Shown here piece after piece: positions 33,464 to 44,375 of a stretch of 64,000 nt of DNA. Position numbers and translations under genes: made by a program. The DNA is from Telmatactis stephensoni (taxonomy: Eukaryota; Cnidaria; Anthozoa; Actiniaria; Isophelliidae). The notes beneath the pieces were generated by a model. The model searched no databases and was not told the origin of the DNA. It worked only from the letters and a program-made list of their open reading frames with translations. The first letter of the stretch is position 1. Each line of letters starts with the position of its first letter. The DNA lies in the NCBI GenBank assembly GCA_029948255.1, contig JALIZF010001433.1, forward strand, positions 186,001 through 250,000, written 5' to 3'.

Positions 33464-35499
33464 GGTGGCTCGACCCAATTTTCAAGTAGAGCTACCAGTC
33501 GTCTTTGAGTGAAAACTATTTGCTCATGAGCAGTCTGATAGTAAATTAAGTATTGCACCCTTACCAGACAAAGATCAAAGTTTATGATCTGACGTATGTT
33601 ATATGGAGATCGGCGCTATTATGGCGACGCCTTAAAAGAATTCCCCTTTTTACACATTCTCGAGTTTAATAAGTTCTAGGCTTATTCTTGAAAAATGCTC
33701 TTGTGATCCTTTAGTTAACATCATTGCCTTTAGCTCTAGCGAATTAAATCAAATTCTGAGAGAGCGTTTTCGAAATATCATCGATGAGAGATTTTAACTG
33801 CAAACTGAATCGAGCGTAAACAAAACAACTTTTTAAATCTCCTACAATTAAAAAGAAAGTAGCACATCAAAGTTAATTTTTCATCTCAAATTGTTGTAAA
33901 GATATCAAATTTGGCTACTGAAAGAGACGAGAGAAATCACATTAATTGATATCGAGAAAAGTGAGCCGAACTCATGTATATGGACATGCTGAATTTGCTT
34001 CTGTTGCCCAAATTTCGCTCTATTGTTACATAAATTGCAATACTTAAAGATCCCTTCGATAAATATTGTTTAAAAATTAGTATGGTTTAGTTTAGGTAAT
34101 AGTTGATATGATATAGCGTTTTCAAATTCATTGAATCATTTTACGGCTGTAAAATATTAGCCTCAAATCAGTATATTTTTCAGCCGGATACAGTGGTCGA
34201 CAACTCGTTGATGCATGATGTAGCTCTTTTGTTTTAGTTTGTCGTGTTTTCGTGCATTCCAACACTTGGTGCAAATTACGGAACGCTTCATTACCTTCCG
34301 ATCACTCTTCTGAAATATGGTAATTCTAAAACTAAATATAGAGCGATAACACTTAAACCGTGAAATAACTTAGCAACTAAATAGAGACAAATAGTAGCAA
34401 AACCCTTTGTTTTCTATTGTTTCATTAGTACTATTTGTACTTTTTAGTTAGTACTTGTTTCACGGTTTTAGTGCTATCGCTCTACATAAGAATGCCAAAA
34501 AGGAAAGAAACTTTTTGTCACACAACTGCAGATGGACACTCGTCAAAAGCAGAATCATGGGGAGACAAAGTAAAAATAGAACGATGTGCTGACATGCTGC
34601 AAAGAAATGTACAGTTAAAAAGTTTCTTTCTAGCAATTACCATATCTCGGAAGAGTGATCGGAAGGTTTTGAAACGTTCCGCAATTTGCATCAGGTGCTA
34701 GAATGCACGAAAACACGACAAACTAAAACAAAGGAGCTACATCATGCATCAATGAATTGTCGACCACTGTATCCGGCTGAAAAATATACTGATTTGAGGC
34801 TAATATTTTACAGCCGTAAAATGATTCAATGAATTTGAAAACGCTATATCATATCAACTATTACCTAAACTAAACCATACTAATTTTTAAACAATATTTA
34901 TCGAAGGGATCTTTAAGTATTGCAGTTTATGTAACAATAGAGCGAAATTTGGGCAACAGAAGCAAATTCAGCATGTCCATATACATGAGTTCGGCTCACT
35001 TTTCTCGATATCAATTAATGTGATTTCTCTCGTCTCTTTCAGTAGCCAAATTTGATATCTTTACAACAATTTGAGATGAAAAATTAACTTTGATGTGCTA
35101 CTTTCTTTTTAATTGTAGGAGATTTAAAAAGTTGTTTTGTTTACGCTCGATTCAGTTTGCAGTTAAAATCTCTCATCGATGATATTTCGAAAACGCTCTC
35201 TCAGAATTTGATTTAATTCGCTAGAGCTAAAGGCAATGATGTTAACTACAAGATCACAAGAGCATTTTTCAAGAATAAGCCTAGAACTTATTAAACTCGA
35301 GAATGTGTAAAAAGGGGAATTCTTTTAAGGCGTCGCCATAATAGCGCCGATCTCCATATAACATACGTCAGATCATAAACTTTGATCTTTGTCTGGTAAG
35401 GGTGCAATACTTAATTTACTATCAGACTGCTCATGAGCAAATAGTTTTCACTCAAAGACGACGACTGGTAGCTCTACTTGAAAATTGGGTCGAGCCACC
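33464..35499. mobile_element. 2-kb palindromic (foldback) element flanked by TTAA
   Basis: The left arm (33464 to about 34330, starting GGTGGCTCGACCCAATTTTC) is repeated almost perfectly inverted at about 34640-35499. TTAA lies on both sides (33460-33463 and 35500-35503), as expected for piggyBac-type insertion. The element splits a LINE relic: ITSVVDEM on one side rejoins KEHEANYQIM on the other. The centre contains a second TIR element (34339-34484) and a short frame beginning MPKRKETFCH that is probably chance. No transposase is present, so it is non-autonomous. Confidence 0.85.
34339..34484. mobile_element. MITE (CCCGTGAAA family) nested in the palindrome
   Basis: TAGAGCGATAACACTTAAAC then CGTGAAATAA; the right end is the inverted TTTCACGGTTTTAGTGCTAT then CGCTCTA. 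This is the best-preserved copy in the window. It sits in the spacer of the 2-kb palindrome, so it was either captured as the loop or inserted later. Confidence 0.8.
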
Positions 35500-35503
35500 T
35501 TAA

Positions 35504-36055
35504 CATTTCATCTACAACTGATGTTATTGCTTTGTAGAGTGTATTCAGACAGGTGATGGGGCGATGGTCTTTTGCAGTTAGATTTTGAACTTTAGGTATC
35601 ATTTTCCCTCTTGTAGCAATGCAGGCAGAGAGATTTCATTATTCATAATCTTGATGCAATTGAGATCAATCTTGATCAGATGCAGTTTTCAAATCCAGAA
35701 ATTAGTGATCTTATCATATCCTGGAGCTGTCTAGTTATTCTTTTTAATTTCTTTATGTTCTTATTGCTGGGCTTCATCCATTCCTCTGGGAATTCAGATG
35801 ACAATAGAGCGGTAGCCATGTTGGATGAACAAACAAGTGACGCTAATGAGAAATCTTTTCTCGAAGTTCATCCAAGATGGCTGCCGTGACGTCACATGAA
35901 ACCCAAGAATAAAGGAACTCTGGACTGATGACTATGGGTTCAGTTGAGGGGGTTGGCGCATGTGCTTCTAGTGCAGACCTTATATCTTTGATCCACTTAG
36001 TCTGACGGTATCTCTTTTGCTGTTGTCTCCCAGATTGGTCTCCAAAATAACTCAA
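35504..36055 (-). pseudogene. LINE reverse-transcriptase relic, 5' part
   Basis: On the minus strand the frame encodes KDHRPITCLNTLYKAITSVV, a signature of the N-terminal RT fingers of non-LTR elements. Farther 5' is a hydrophilic stretch (GRQQQKRYRQTKWIKDIRSA). It is the displaced upstream half of the relic at 32579-33463. Stops and shifts interrupt it. Confidence 0.75.
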
Positions 36056-36134
36056 AGTCCTGTGCTGTTAAGTTACTTCTTTGTTTGCTGTTGTCTTCAC
36101 TGGGTTTCTTGTATTGTGGGCGACTATTCTGCTT

Positions 36135-36136
<2 letters not shown>

Positions 36137-36181
<45 letters not shown>

Positions 36182-36193
36182 TATTATTATTAT
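36137..36193. repeat. Trinucleotide microsatellite (ATC/TCA)n
   Basis: About 15 copies of a CAT-type trinucleotide are followed by several TTA units. It lies 280 bp upstream of the gene C start codon. Confidence 0.95.
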
Positions 36194-36471
36194 CGAGTGA
36201 GATATCACACTAGCCGCAATCAAAATGCGTGCAGAAATTGTAACGATGAAACACATCACATTGTCAATCATCTTAAAATTAGCTTAGAAACACAGGAAGC
36301 CCGCATGAACGACACAATATGTTTAGTATGTTACTCTAGCAGCATTAAAACTTACAAGCGTATCTCCCGCTTTTTTTGTTCCAAAATTGAGATAATCATG
36401 AACATCTTTTTCTCCCATTTCAGACAGAAAACAACCTTAAACGCGATTTTAATCTACGTTAACTGTCACAA

Positions 36472-39400
36472 ATGAGGAAATCATCGTTCACGAAAACATC
36501 AGGAGTCCAAGTCCATATACCGTATAAGACATATAGTTCGTCCTCCAATATAGATCCAAGAATGCAAGCGAAAAGGGAAATAAATTTCAGTAATGACAAC
36601 GAAGACGGAGGAGAAAATGTCACCATCAGGACATATACAACGTATATAACAACAGCAGATGGAAAAACAATACAAAGCACAGTTGTAAAAGACGAAAAAC
36701 ATCCGAGAACAGAAGCAAGTACTTTGAGCCAATATGCACCAAAAACATTAAAACATTCAAATGAATACTGTACTAAATCGACATACGAAACAACCACTCT
36801 TCAAAGCTATACAAAAGAACCTTATCAATTAAAAGCACAAAAACAAGACTTCAATCCAAATCCTTTCCAACATAACAACACTCGGCAATATGACCAGAGG
36901 GAATTCAAAATCAAAGAAACTACTAACAACAACAACGAAATACATAAAAAATCTTTTCAATTTCACAAAAATCAGACAAACTCTGACCACACATGCAAAC
37001 AAGAACAACACCCACTCCCATCCACTCAATATCACGACAACAGCCCCTTCCAAAAAAGAACCGACACTCACGATGACCAACCACAAAGACAGCCTCCTCC
37101 AAAGGCAAAAAGATTCGAATGGCAAGGAATTGAGCAGCCCAGGCAAATAGTCAAGCAAGAATGGAACACAGTCAAAAATCTCGATCCCAACCGATTCGTA
37201 CAGCAAACTGACAAAGATAACACAGCAGTCAGGACGGAAACTAAAGACAAACCAGGCAGACTAACCATTCCCCAGTTCTCTGCCAGCACAGAGGTGGTCA
37301 GGACAGAAGAGGTGCCGGAGGTACACAGTCTCGATCGCAGTCTTTTCACGGAACGAAGTGATCACCATGATGCCCCACCTGAAAAACAAACTCCTCCAAA
37401 GGCCAAAAGACTCGAATGGCAAGGAATTGAGCAGCCCAGGGAAGTGGTCAAGCAAGAATGGCACACAGTCAAAAAACTCGATCCCAACCGCTTCGTAGAG
37501 CAAACTGACACAGAGAGCACAGCAGTCAGGACGGAAACTAAAGACAAACCAGGCAGAATAACCATTCCCCAGTTCTCTGCCAGCACAGAGGTGGTCAGGA
37601 CAAAAGAGGTGCCGGAAGTACACAGTCTCGATCGCAGTCTTTTCACGGAACGAAGTGATCACCATAATGCCCAACCTAAAAAACAAACTCCTCCAAAGGC
37701 CAAAAGACTCCAATGGCAAAGAATTGAGCAGCCCAGGGAAGTGGTCAAGCAAGAATGGCACACAGTCAAAAAACTCGATCCCAACCGCTTCGTAGAGCAA
37801 ACTGACACAGACAGCACAGCAGTCAGGACGGAAACTAAAGACAAACCAGGCAGAATAAACATTCCCCAGTTCTCTGCCAGCACAGAGGTGGTCAGGACAG
37901 AAGAGGTGCCGGAAGTACACAGTCTCGATCGCAGTCTTTTCACGGAACGAAGTGATCACCATGACGCCCTAACTGAAAAACAAACTCCTCCAAAGGCCAA
38001 AAGACTCGAATGGCAAGGAATTGAGCAGCCCAGGGAAGTGGTCAAGCAAGAATGGCACACAGTCAAAAAACTCGATCCCAACCGCTTCGTAGAGCAAACT
38101 GACACAGACAGCACAGCAGTCAGGACGGAAACTAAAGACAAACCAGGCAGACTAACCATTCCCCAGTTCTCTGCCAGCACAGAGGTGGTCAGGACAGAAG
38201 AGGTCCCGGAGGTACACAGTCTCGATCGCAGTCTTTTCACGGAACGAAGTGATCATCATGATGCCCAACCTGAAAAACAAACTCCTCCAAAGGCCAAAAG
38301 ACTCGAATGGCAAGGAATTGAGCAGCCCAGGGAAGTGGTCAAGCAAGAATGGCACACAGTCAAAAAACTCGATCCCAACCGCTTCGTAGAGCAAACTGAC
38401 ACAGACAGCACAGCAGTCAGGACGGAAACTAAAGACAAACCAGGCAGACTAACCATTCCCCAGTTCTCTGCCAGCACAGAGGTGGTCAGGACAGAAGAGG
38501 TGCCGGAAGTACACAGTCTCGATCGCAGTCTTTTCACGGAACGAAGTGATCACCATGATGCCCCACCTGAAAAACAAACTCCTCCAAAGGCCAAAAGACT
38601 CGAATGGCAAGGAATTGAGCAGCCCAGGGAAGTGGTCAAGCAAGAATGGCACACAGTCAAAAAACTCGATCCCAACCGCTTCGTAGAGCAAACTGACACA
38701 GACAGCACAGCAGTCAGGACGGAAACTAAAGACAAACCAGGCAGAATAACCATTCCCCAGTTCTCTGCCAGCACAGAGGTGGTCAGGACAGAAGAGGTGC
38801 CGGAAGTACACAGTCTCGATCGCAGTCTTTTCACGGAACGAAGTGATCACCATGATGCCCCACCTGAAAAACAAACTCCTCCAAAGGCTAAAAGACTCGA
38901 ATGGGAAGGAATTGAGCAGCCCAGGGAAGTGGTCAAGCAAGAATGGCACACAGTCAAAAAACTCGATCCAACCGCTTCGGAGATGTTCAAGATGGATGTG
39001 GAAGTGATAATTTGAATAATATCTCTGGATACACTTCACATTATGATAGAAAGGGGAGACGTTCGAATATCATAAACGCAGGGAGACAAAACTTTATTCA
39101 AGTAGACAAGGCTGGAACCGCATTTGTTGATGTGAAAAGTCACAGAGTTCAGAAAAGAGCCAGCGGAGGAGGTACAGTTGATCATCAGGACTACAATGAG
39201 CTTTCTCGCACCTTGGACGAAGAAAAACCAAATCGCGATAGCTGGAGTTCTTTCGTAGACAAGAGGACAAATAATGGTGTGCACCAATATTCAGGTAGTA
39301 GAAATAGTAAAGGAAGTGACTCCTTACGAAGTACATATGGAAATAACATTCATGGAGCACGGCCCTATAGTAAACAAGGTGAAAACGTCCATGAAAAACA

Positions 39401-39935
39401 GTACAGTTGGAATGTGCAGACATCTAGAGACCAAGGAGATATTGGTAATATGAACAACTGTTCAAGTACCAGGAAAGGAAATATCCCCAACCAAAAGACT
39501 GTGTATGTGAGGAACAACCAAGCCCCAAGGCCTTATAGTAAACAAGGGTATGGAATTAATCACGTGAATGATAATGATAACAGAAATACAACGGTTCAAG
39601 ACCTTTATGCACAACAAAATAAATTTCGTGGAGGTGCTTTAGATATATCTTTCATGGACTTTAATGAATCAGACAAGCAGAGAGAATCACATCAATGGCC
39701 GGGTGGATGGAAAAGTGAGGCGGATTGTGAGCAACGTGAAAATACGTTTTTAGAAACAATTCCAAAGGAAAAGAGAGCATCTTTAGGTGCGAAAGATGAA
39801 AACGCCCTGCAGAGAAGAGAAATAATGAAAGAATTTAAAAGAAAAAGTCTGACCGACATTTTTGAAGCTGATGATGGTTTGGTTGTCGTGAAGCCTACAA
39901 TGTTTGCCAGTAACAAAGAAGTTGAAGTAGCATAA
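36472..39935 (+). CDS. Gene C: repeat protein with 99-residue units, paralogue of gene B (one frame break)
   Basis: I do not recognise this family. ATG at 36472 follows an in-frame TAA and an acceptor-like TTTCTCCCATTTCAG ending at 36421, so a 5' UTR intron is likely. The N-terminal ~200 residues are polar (S/T/N/Q). Six full and one partial 99-residue units follow. Each unit has RLEWQGIEQPREVVKQEWHT, then VKKLDPNRF, a linker, then GRLTIPQFSASTEVVRTEEV and HSLDRSLF. The first frame ends at 39015. Loss of one C near 38968 (CCC to CC) moves the last LDP/NRF into the next frame, which continues to TAA at 39933. The C-terminal part matches gene B: FIQVDKAGTAFV and LGAKDENALQRREIMKEFKR. No membrane segment is seen. 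A shared cytoskeletal or elastic role with B is inferred. The break may be an assembly error. Confidence 0.7.
37071..38970 (+). repeat. Tandem array of 297-bp coding units in gene C
   Basis: Six complete 297-bp units plus a partial seventh. Unit 1 is the most diverged; units 2-6 differ by a few bases. The second half of each unit (IPQF...TEVVRTEEVPEV..LDRSLF) aligns with the gene B half-unit (MPDF...KEVTKTEVTEV..LDRSIF), which shows common ancestry of the two arrays. Confidence 0.9.
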
Positions 39936-40036
39936 GCCACGAAAGACAAGCATATCAGCAAACTAACATTACAAGGTAGCTAAATGAAGATGTCACTGGA
40001 AAAAATATCAGAAGTGATTTCTGGTTAATGACTTAA

Positions 40037-41004
40037 AATGACTCGACTGGGTTTTGTTTGAGGCGCACCTCCGCTGTTTGATCGCAAAATGCGTCGCGGC
40101 CAAAAACCTAATTTCAAAACAAAATTCTTAGCAAGTCTAGTGATAGTTTCAAGTTTCATTTGACGCTTAAATCATTATGATGGGATATACCACTCATGAT
40201 TGCCTTATAATTTGAAACAGCAATTTCAATGGCTTATATTGAAATAACAAAGGATCAGTGTAACTAGCGGAATCGGAATTCACAAGTTCAGAAAAACAAA
40301 ACTGAACAATTGAGATGCTTGACAACCAAATAACGTCAACCCGAAGTAAGCAGCCTCAAAATTCACGTTTTCACAACTTATTTTGGATATCTTACAATGC
40401 TTTAATGACCATGAAATGTGTAGGATTAAGAAACAACTAGGTGAAAAACAACTAGGTGAAAACGCTGCCACTGAAGTTAGAAAAAAAATTATCGAGGGAA
40501 TCTTACGTTTTCTAGCTTTTTATAAAGATAAGTGAAATGATAAACAGAAGAGGAAAAGGCGCAGCTCTATCAACTTGAACTAAATTCGTATTTTTCCAAA
40601 CAAATAATTCTAGAGTATGTCGACAAAATGAGCTCAAAGCAAGTTGTTTCTGAGTCCTTTAAGTAAGATTTTTGGCCAAGTGAACTAAATGCTTGGAATT
40701 ATTTACCTTTTTTGTGTGTACAAGGTCAAGCGCGTTTTATTGGAAAACGCTTCCATAGAAATCTTTTAAACATAGAAACAGCTGAGAACTTGATCTGGAT
40801 TTTATGAACCAATTAACGCGATTTTGTACAAAAGTTTATTTTGTCTAAAAATTTCATGTTTGTGAAAATAGCAATGATCTGATCATGATTTAAGCGCCAA
40901 AAGAAACTTGAAACCATCCCTAGACTTGCTATGAATTTTTTTGATGGAAAAAAGGTTTTTGCAGCGACGCATTTTGCGCGCCCCAGTCTAGTCGAGCCAC
41001 CTTT
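40037..41004. mobile_element. ~970-bp element with ~170-bp imperfect inverted repeats
   Basis: The left end GACTCGACTGGGTTTTGTTT continues to CAAAATGCGTCGCGGCCAAA. The right end read in reverse is GGTGGCTCGACTAGACTGGG then CAAAATGCGTCGCTGC. Arms pair through AGCAAGTCTAG..ATGGTTTCAAGTTTC. TTAA is present at the left flank only. The CTCGAC terminus resembles that of the palindrome at 33464. Confidence 0.7.
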
Positions 41005-42150
41005 GCATCCGTTGCCCACCATCGAATGTTTCGATAGAAACAGAACCAGCTTTGGCCGCCCATAACTTGGTGCTATTCATCGAAACTACTTCAAAATTTC
41101 TCTTTTCAAATATTATATTTTTGTTTTTATTGGATTAATATTCAAAATGTCATGCAATACCTTCAAAGAGGCCGTTCTCCTTTAAAAATATACACTAATT
41201 ATTAGAAGCACAAATTAACCAGCATTCATTTCGGGTTTGCCTTGACGCTTGTTGCGTAATGTAAAAACTTATGGTACATTACAAATGCAAATAGATTTGA
41301 AATAACCTAAAGTTTCTGATATGCAGAGTGTAAGTATTACGCCCTATTGTACACACATGCTAATTCGCATTTGGTACTGTGATATTAATGGACTGTGAAA
41401 CTGTGAATGTTGTACTATGTCTGATTTGTTGGATACAACAAAATGTTGTCCAATGGAAACATTGTATATCATAAGTTAATGAATGGAAATGTCACTTGGA
41501 AAGATGTCAGTGCTAAATGTATTCTTATGTAGATCTGCGGGGGGGGGGGGGGGGGGGATGTGTGAGCTTAGCTACAGTACCCCTCTCCTTAGTCCCTATC
41601 TCATGTTCCACCCCTTCGACCTCTGAACAGGAGTGAGTCACTCCTGCTACCAAGCACAATCACCTTCATATTACTAGGGTCTAAGCCTCAATCCTTGTTG
41701 TTTATTGAGTAATCTCAGAGAACTCAGATTGAGTTTAAAGTATTTTAATATTGGGAGCAACTGTTTTGGTCTGCATGTTCCTTAATTACCACCTAGGGAA
41801 GCCCAGTGTTTAGAGAGGGGAGAGGATTACATTTCAAAGAAACCTGAAAGAGGGGGTACTTTTGTGCTATGACAAAAATTAAGGAGGTACAATTATTAGA
41901 TTTGTCTTATCCATGTATTAAAGACTAACAAAGGAACACCTGGACTCCCTTACAAGTACATTTTAAGACCTCAATTAAGGCGCTGTTACATGGTGCAATA
42001 TGTTTTCAAGTTGCACTAGTTGTGTCATGTAACACTAGGGGTATTACCTTGATGTTACCTGCCACAATGCTGAAAAATGTAGCTGTAATTGTTTTGTGCA
42101 GTAAGTGATGCAAGGTATGTTAGGGCAAAGTTCAAAATGGTGAGCAGTGT

Positions 42151-42270
42151 TAATGTATTCGCATACTTTTGTATCAACATCCTCCAATTAGTGCTTAGAT
42201 TAAGATAGGAGATAAGAATCCTCGGATGTTGATTGGATGATTGCTCTTTGAAAAGAGTGCGAATACATTA
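42151..42270. mobile_element. 120-bp hairpin element
   Basis: TAATGTATTCGCA at the left is matched by TGCGAATACATTA at the right. Inner segments ATCAACATCCTCCAAT and ATCCTCGGATGTTGAT also pair. It has no coding content. Confidence 0.65.
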
Positions 42271-43493
42271 TAGCTGGTCATACCTCTGGGCTTTGTGCTG
42301 TATTAATGCTGTAATGGTCAGTTTGCAACTTGTATTGCAATGGCATTACAAGATGAGTAGTAAAGCACCGTGTAACAGAGCTAACTACGACTAGTAACGT
42401 CACAATAATAGCCAATAATAACACATCACGCCTAAAATGTTAAATATAGATAAATTATTGATGTTCAATCGCCAACTACAATAGCCAAAAACAACTGAGA
42501 AATGAAGCGTTAGAACGAAACAATGGAGGTGTTTACAGCTTAACGATAGAGCCGATAGTTTGCGGCGAAGCGTCGGCCACGAACAGCAGCGGAGTGTATT
42601 TTGAAGATGCCAATGAAATAAAATATATATGATTACCTTCATGACGTTTACGAACTACTCAGTTAACGCACGGAAATTCCTCATATTGTCCGCCATGTTG
42701 ATTTATTGATAAGTACAGCTGACATAGTATCGCTGGCGCAGCCTATGTTGGGAGTGGTTACTAATTTTTATTCTCTCTTTATTTACAGTCATAAATCAAT
42801 ATCAAACCCTTACGGATGAAAGAAAGAAACTGGAGGTCAAGTTGGATTAAAATTATTTTTCAAATACTTTCTTTCTTTTTCCACCGATGGGAAGCACTAG
42901 TAACACTTGTACCAACTGTAAAGCAGATTCTCCACTCATCGCAGAAATCACTAGCTCCTTAGGGTTAGGGTTTATTTTTACTCGCAGCGAAATTTTGAAC
43001 AATAGATTTTACTTCCCAACAGAAAAATTTAGCCATTAGCCGTAAAAATGGGGGAAAAATTGAACTACAAAAAACAATGAAACTTAATCAGCTTTCTGTT
43101 GGCCGTAACGAGGAAAAAATTGACTTAAATTGTAAAAAAAGCTAAAATATATACTATTAAGCCTAGAGCCACCACCCATCTGATTCTCTCCAATATCGGC
43201 ACAGCACCCGAAGCAAAGAAACATACCTTTTTGTATTATAGATCAAATCTTAATAGCAGTAGTAGCTTTGTTTTGTCTGTTTTTTATTTTTAAAAGCGAA
43301 ACTGAGTACAAAAAGAAAAAAAAAGAAGAAGAAAAAAAAAAAAAAGAATGAAAAATAAGCATAGGTTACGAGGCGTTGTCAAAATCACAGTAGAACTTTT
43401 AATAATCTGTAATAAACGTATTTTAGTACTGTGTATGTGTTTTAATGACATGACATAGGACGATGAATATACTGAAAAAAGCTAGAAGCTTTA

Positions 43494-43544
43494 ACTATAA
43501 AACATTGCGATAAAATAAAATATTTTATCGCAATGTTTTATAGT
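43494..43544. repeat. Perfect 24-bp hairpin
   Basis: ACTATAAAACATTGCGATAA then AATA is followed by AAA and the exact complement. An imperfect continuation exists on both sides (TAACT/AGTTA). It is probably a short TIR element. Confidence 0.8.
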
Positions 43545-43620
43545 AAAGTTATATACAAAATTTCTTCTAATAAAGCTAGAAGCGTAAACGGAAATACGCA
43601 ACTTTCCCAAACGAAACTTG

Positions 43621-44128
43621 TACACGTCTATTTCAATAAACATTGTCGGGCAAAAGGCCACGAGCCTATATCACCTGAAAGGAAGCATGGGTAGAAATTA
43701 CTAGTTATAAAACCACACGAATGTGTGCACGATATATATATTTCGCATCTAGCTTGTTAATAATAATATTAAGTCTTTAATTGAATATAAAATAACAAAC
43801 GTATTCTGTTTACATAAAGAAGATATTGAAAATGAAAGCCCTTCAAAAATGTATTTAGCTCTATTGACATTTGCCGGATGACAAGTTTCTCAAAAGTTAA
43901 TTCTCATAATGATGTTCGTAAGCCGCGGAGATGGGTCGCAGGTGATTACAACTAGTCAGAGGAGATTCCTTTGGTATAGGTGTAATGTAATGTTCATTTG
44001 GTTATGGAAAAATCAAGATCAAGGCTGAAAAGAGAGTGAAGTTTTGCTACCACCCATATCCCTTTTCGGTCTAGTCGCATGGGCTTGAGGCCTCTCAAAC
44101 AACAACCGTTTTTTGAAATAGGTGTATA
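43621..44128. mobile_element. TIR element ending in TATACACCTATTTCAA
   Basis: The left arm CTATTTCAATAAACATTGTC and the right arm TTGAAATAGGTGTATA are inverted. Further inside, both carry ATGGGTAG and a CGGTCTAGTCGCATGGGC-type segment. It shares ends with the 285-bp element at 4985-5269 but has a longer interior. Confidence 0.65.
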
Positions 44129-44299
44129 ACGTGACAGTTCTTCTTCGGCAGTCCATCGCTTTCGATATTGACTCTTTTGAGCTTAGGCAAGCGCGTTTAT
44201 AGGCCACAAGGCCCACATTGGATCGACAGTGCCGTCTGCATCTGTGTGCCGTTGATTGCCGGTCTGGCAAGGAATCTCTGCGTTCATGAGGAGCAAGTA

Positions 44300-44375
44300 C
44301 TAGTGTAGCTCAGTTGGATATAGAGAACACGGCTTTCTGAAGCGAGAGATCTATCCGAGTTCGCCGTTCCGAAAT
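44300..44375 (+). repeat. tRNA-like A-box segment
   Basis: TAGCTCAGTTGG (44306-44317) is a good tRNA A box, but the expected B box is not present (GAGTTCGCCG only) and the cloverleaf does not close. It is most likely a SINE relic. Confidence 0.25.

Larger units (their letters stand above)
25915..36471. other. Intergenic region between genes B and C, rich in mobile-element debris
   Basis: No supported large gene. The region carries an orphan first-exon-like segment (26951-26988) and TIR elements at 27354-27701, 27712-27842, 29670-30699 and 31100-31305. A SINE lies at 30703-31022. A LINE relic (32579-36055) is interrupted by a palindrome (33464-35499), and a TCA/ATC microsatellite is at 36137-36193. 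The stretch 28.0-29.6 kb shows nothing identifiable. Confidence 0.6.

Noticed and set aside
34435..34701. Short frame MPKRKETFCHTTADG in the palindrome spacer
   Set aside because: It overlaps a MITE end and the palindrome arm, has no domain, and does not look like a transposase.
36068..36271. Frames with poly-His or poly-Met across 36.1 kb
   Set aside because: They are produced by the CAT trinucleotide microsatellite.
37068..39039. Minus-strand frames (94-233 codons) across gene C
   Set aside because: Antisense shadows of the 297-bp array; cysteine- and leucine-rich composition comes from complementing E/K/T codons.
1..39935. Programmed frameshifting of the Euplotes type
   Set aside because: None of the precisely located shifts sits on an AAA-TAA/TAG type site, and the other genes in the window need no shifts.
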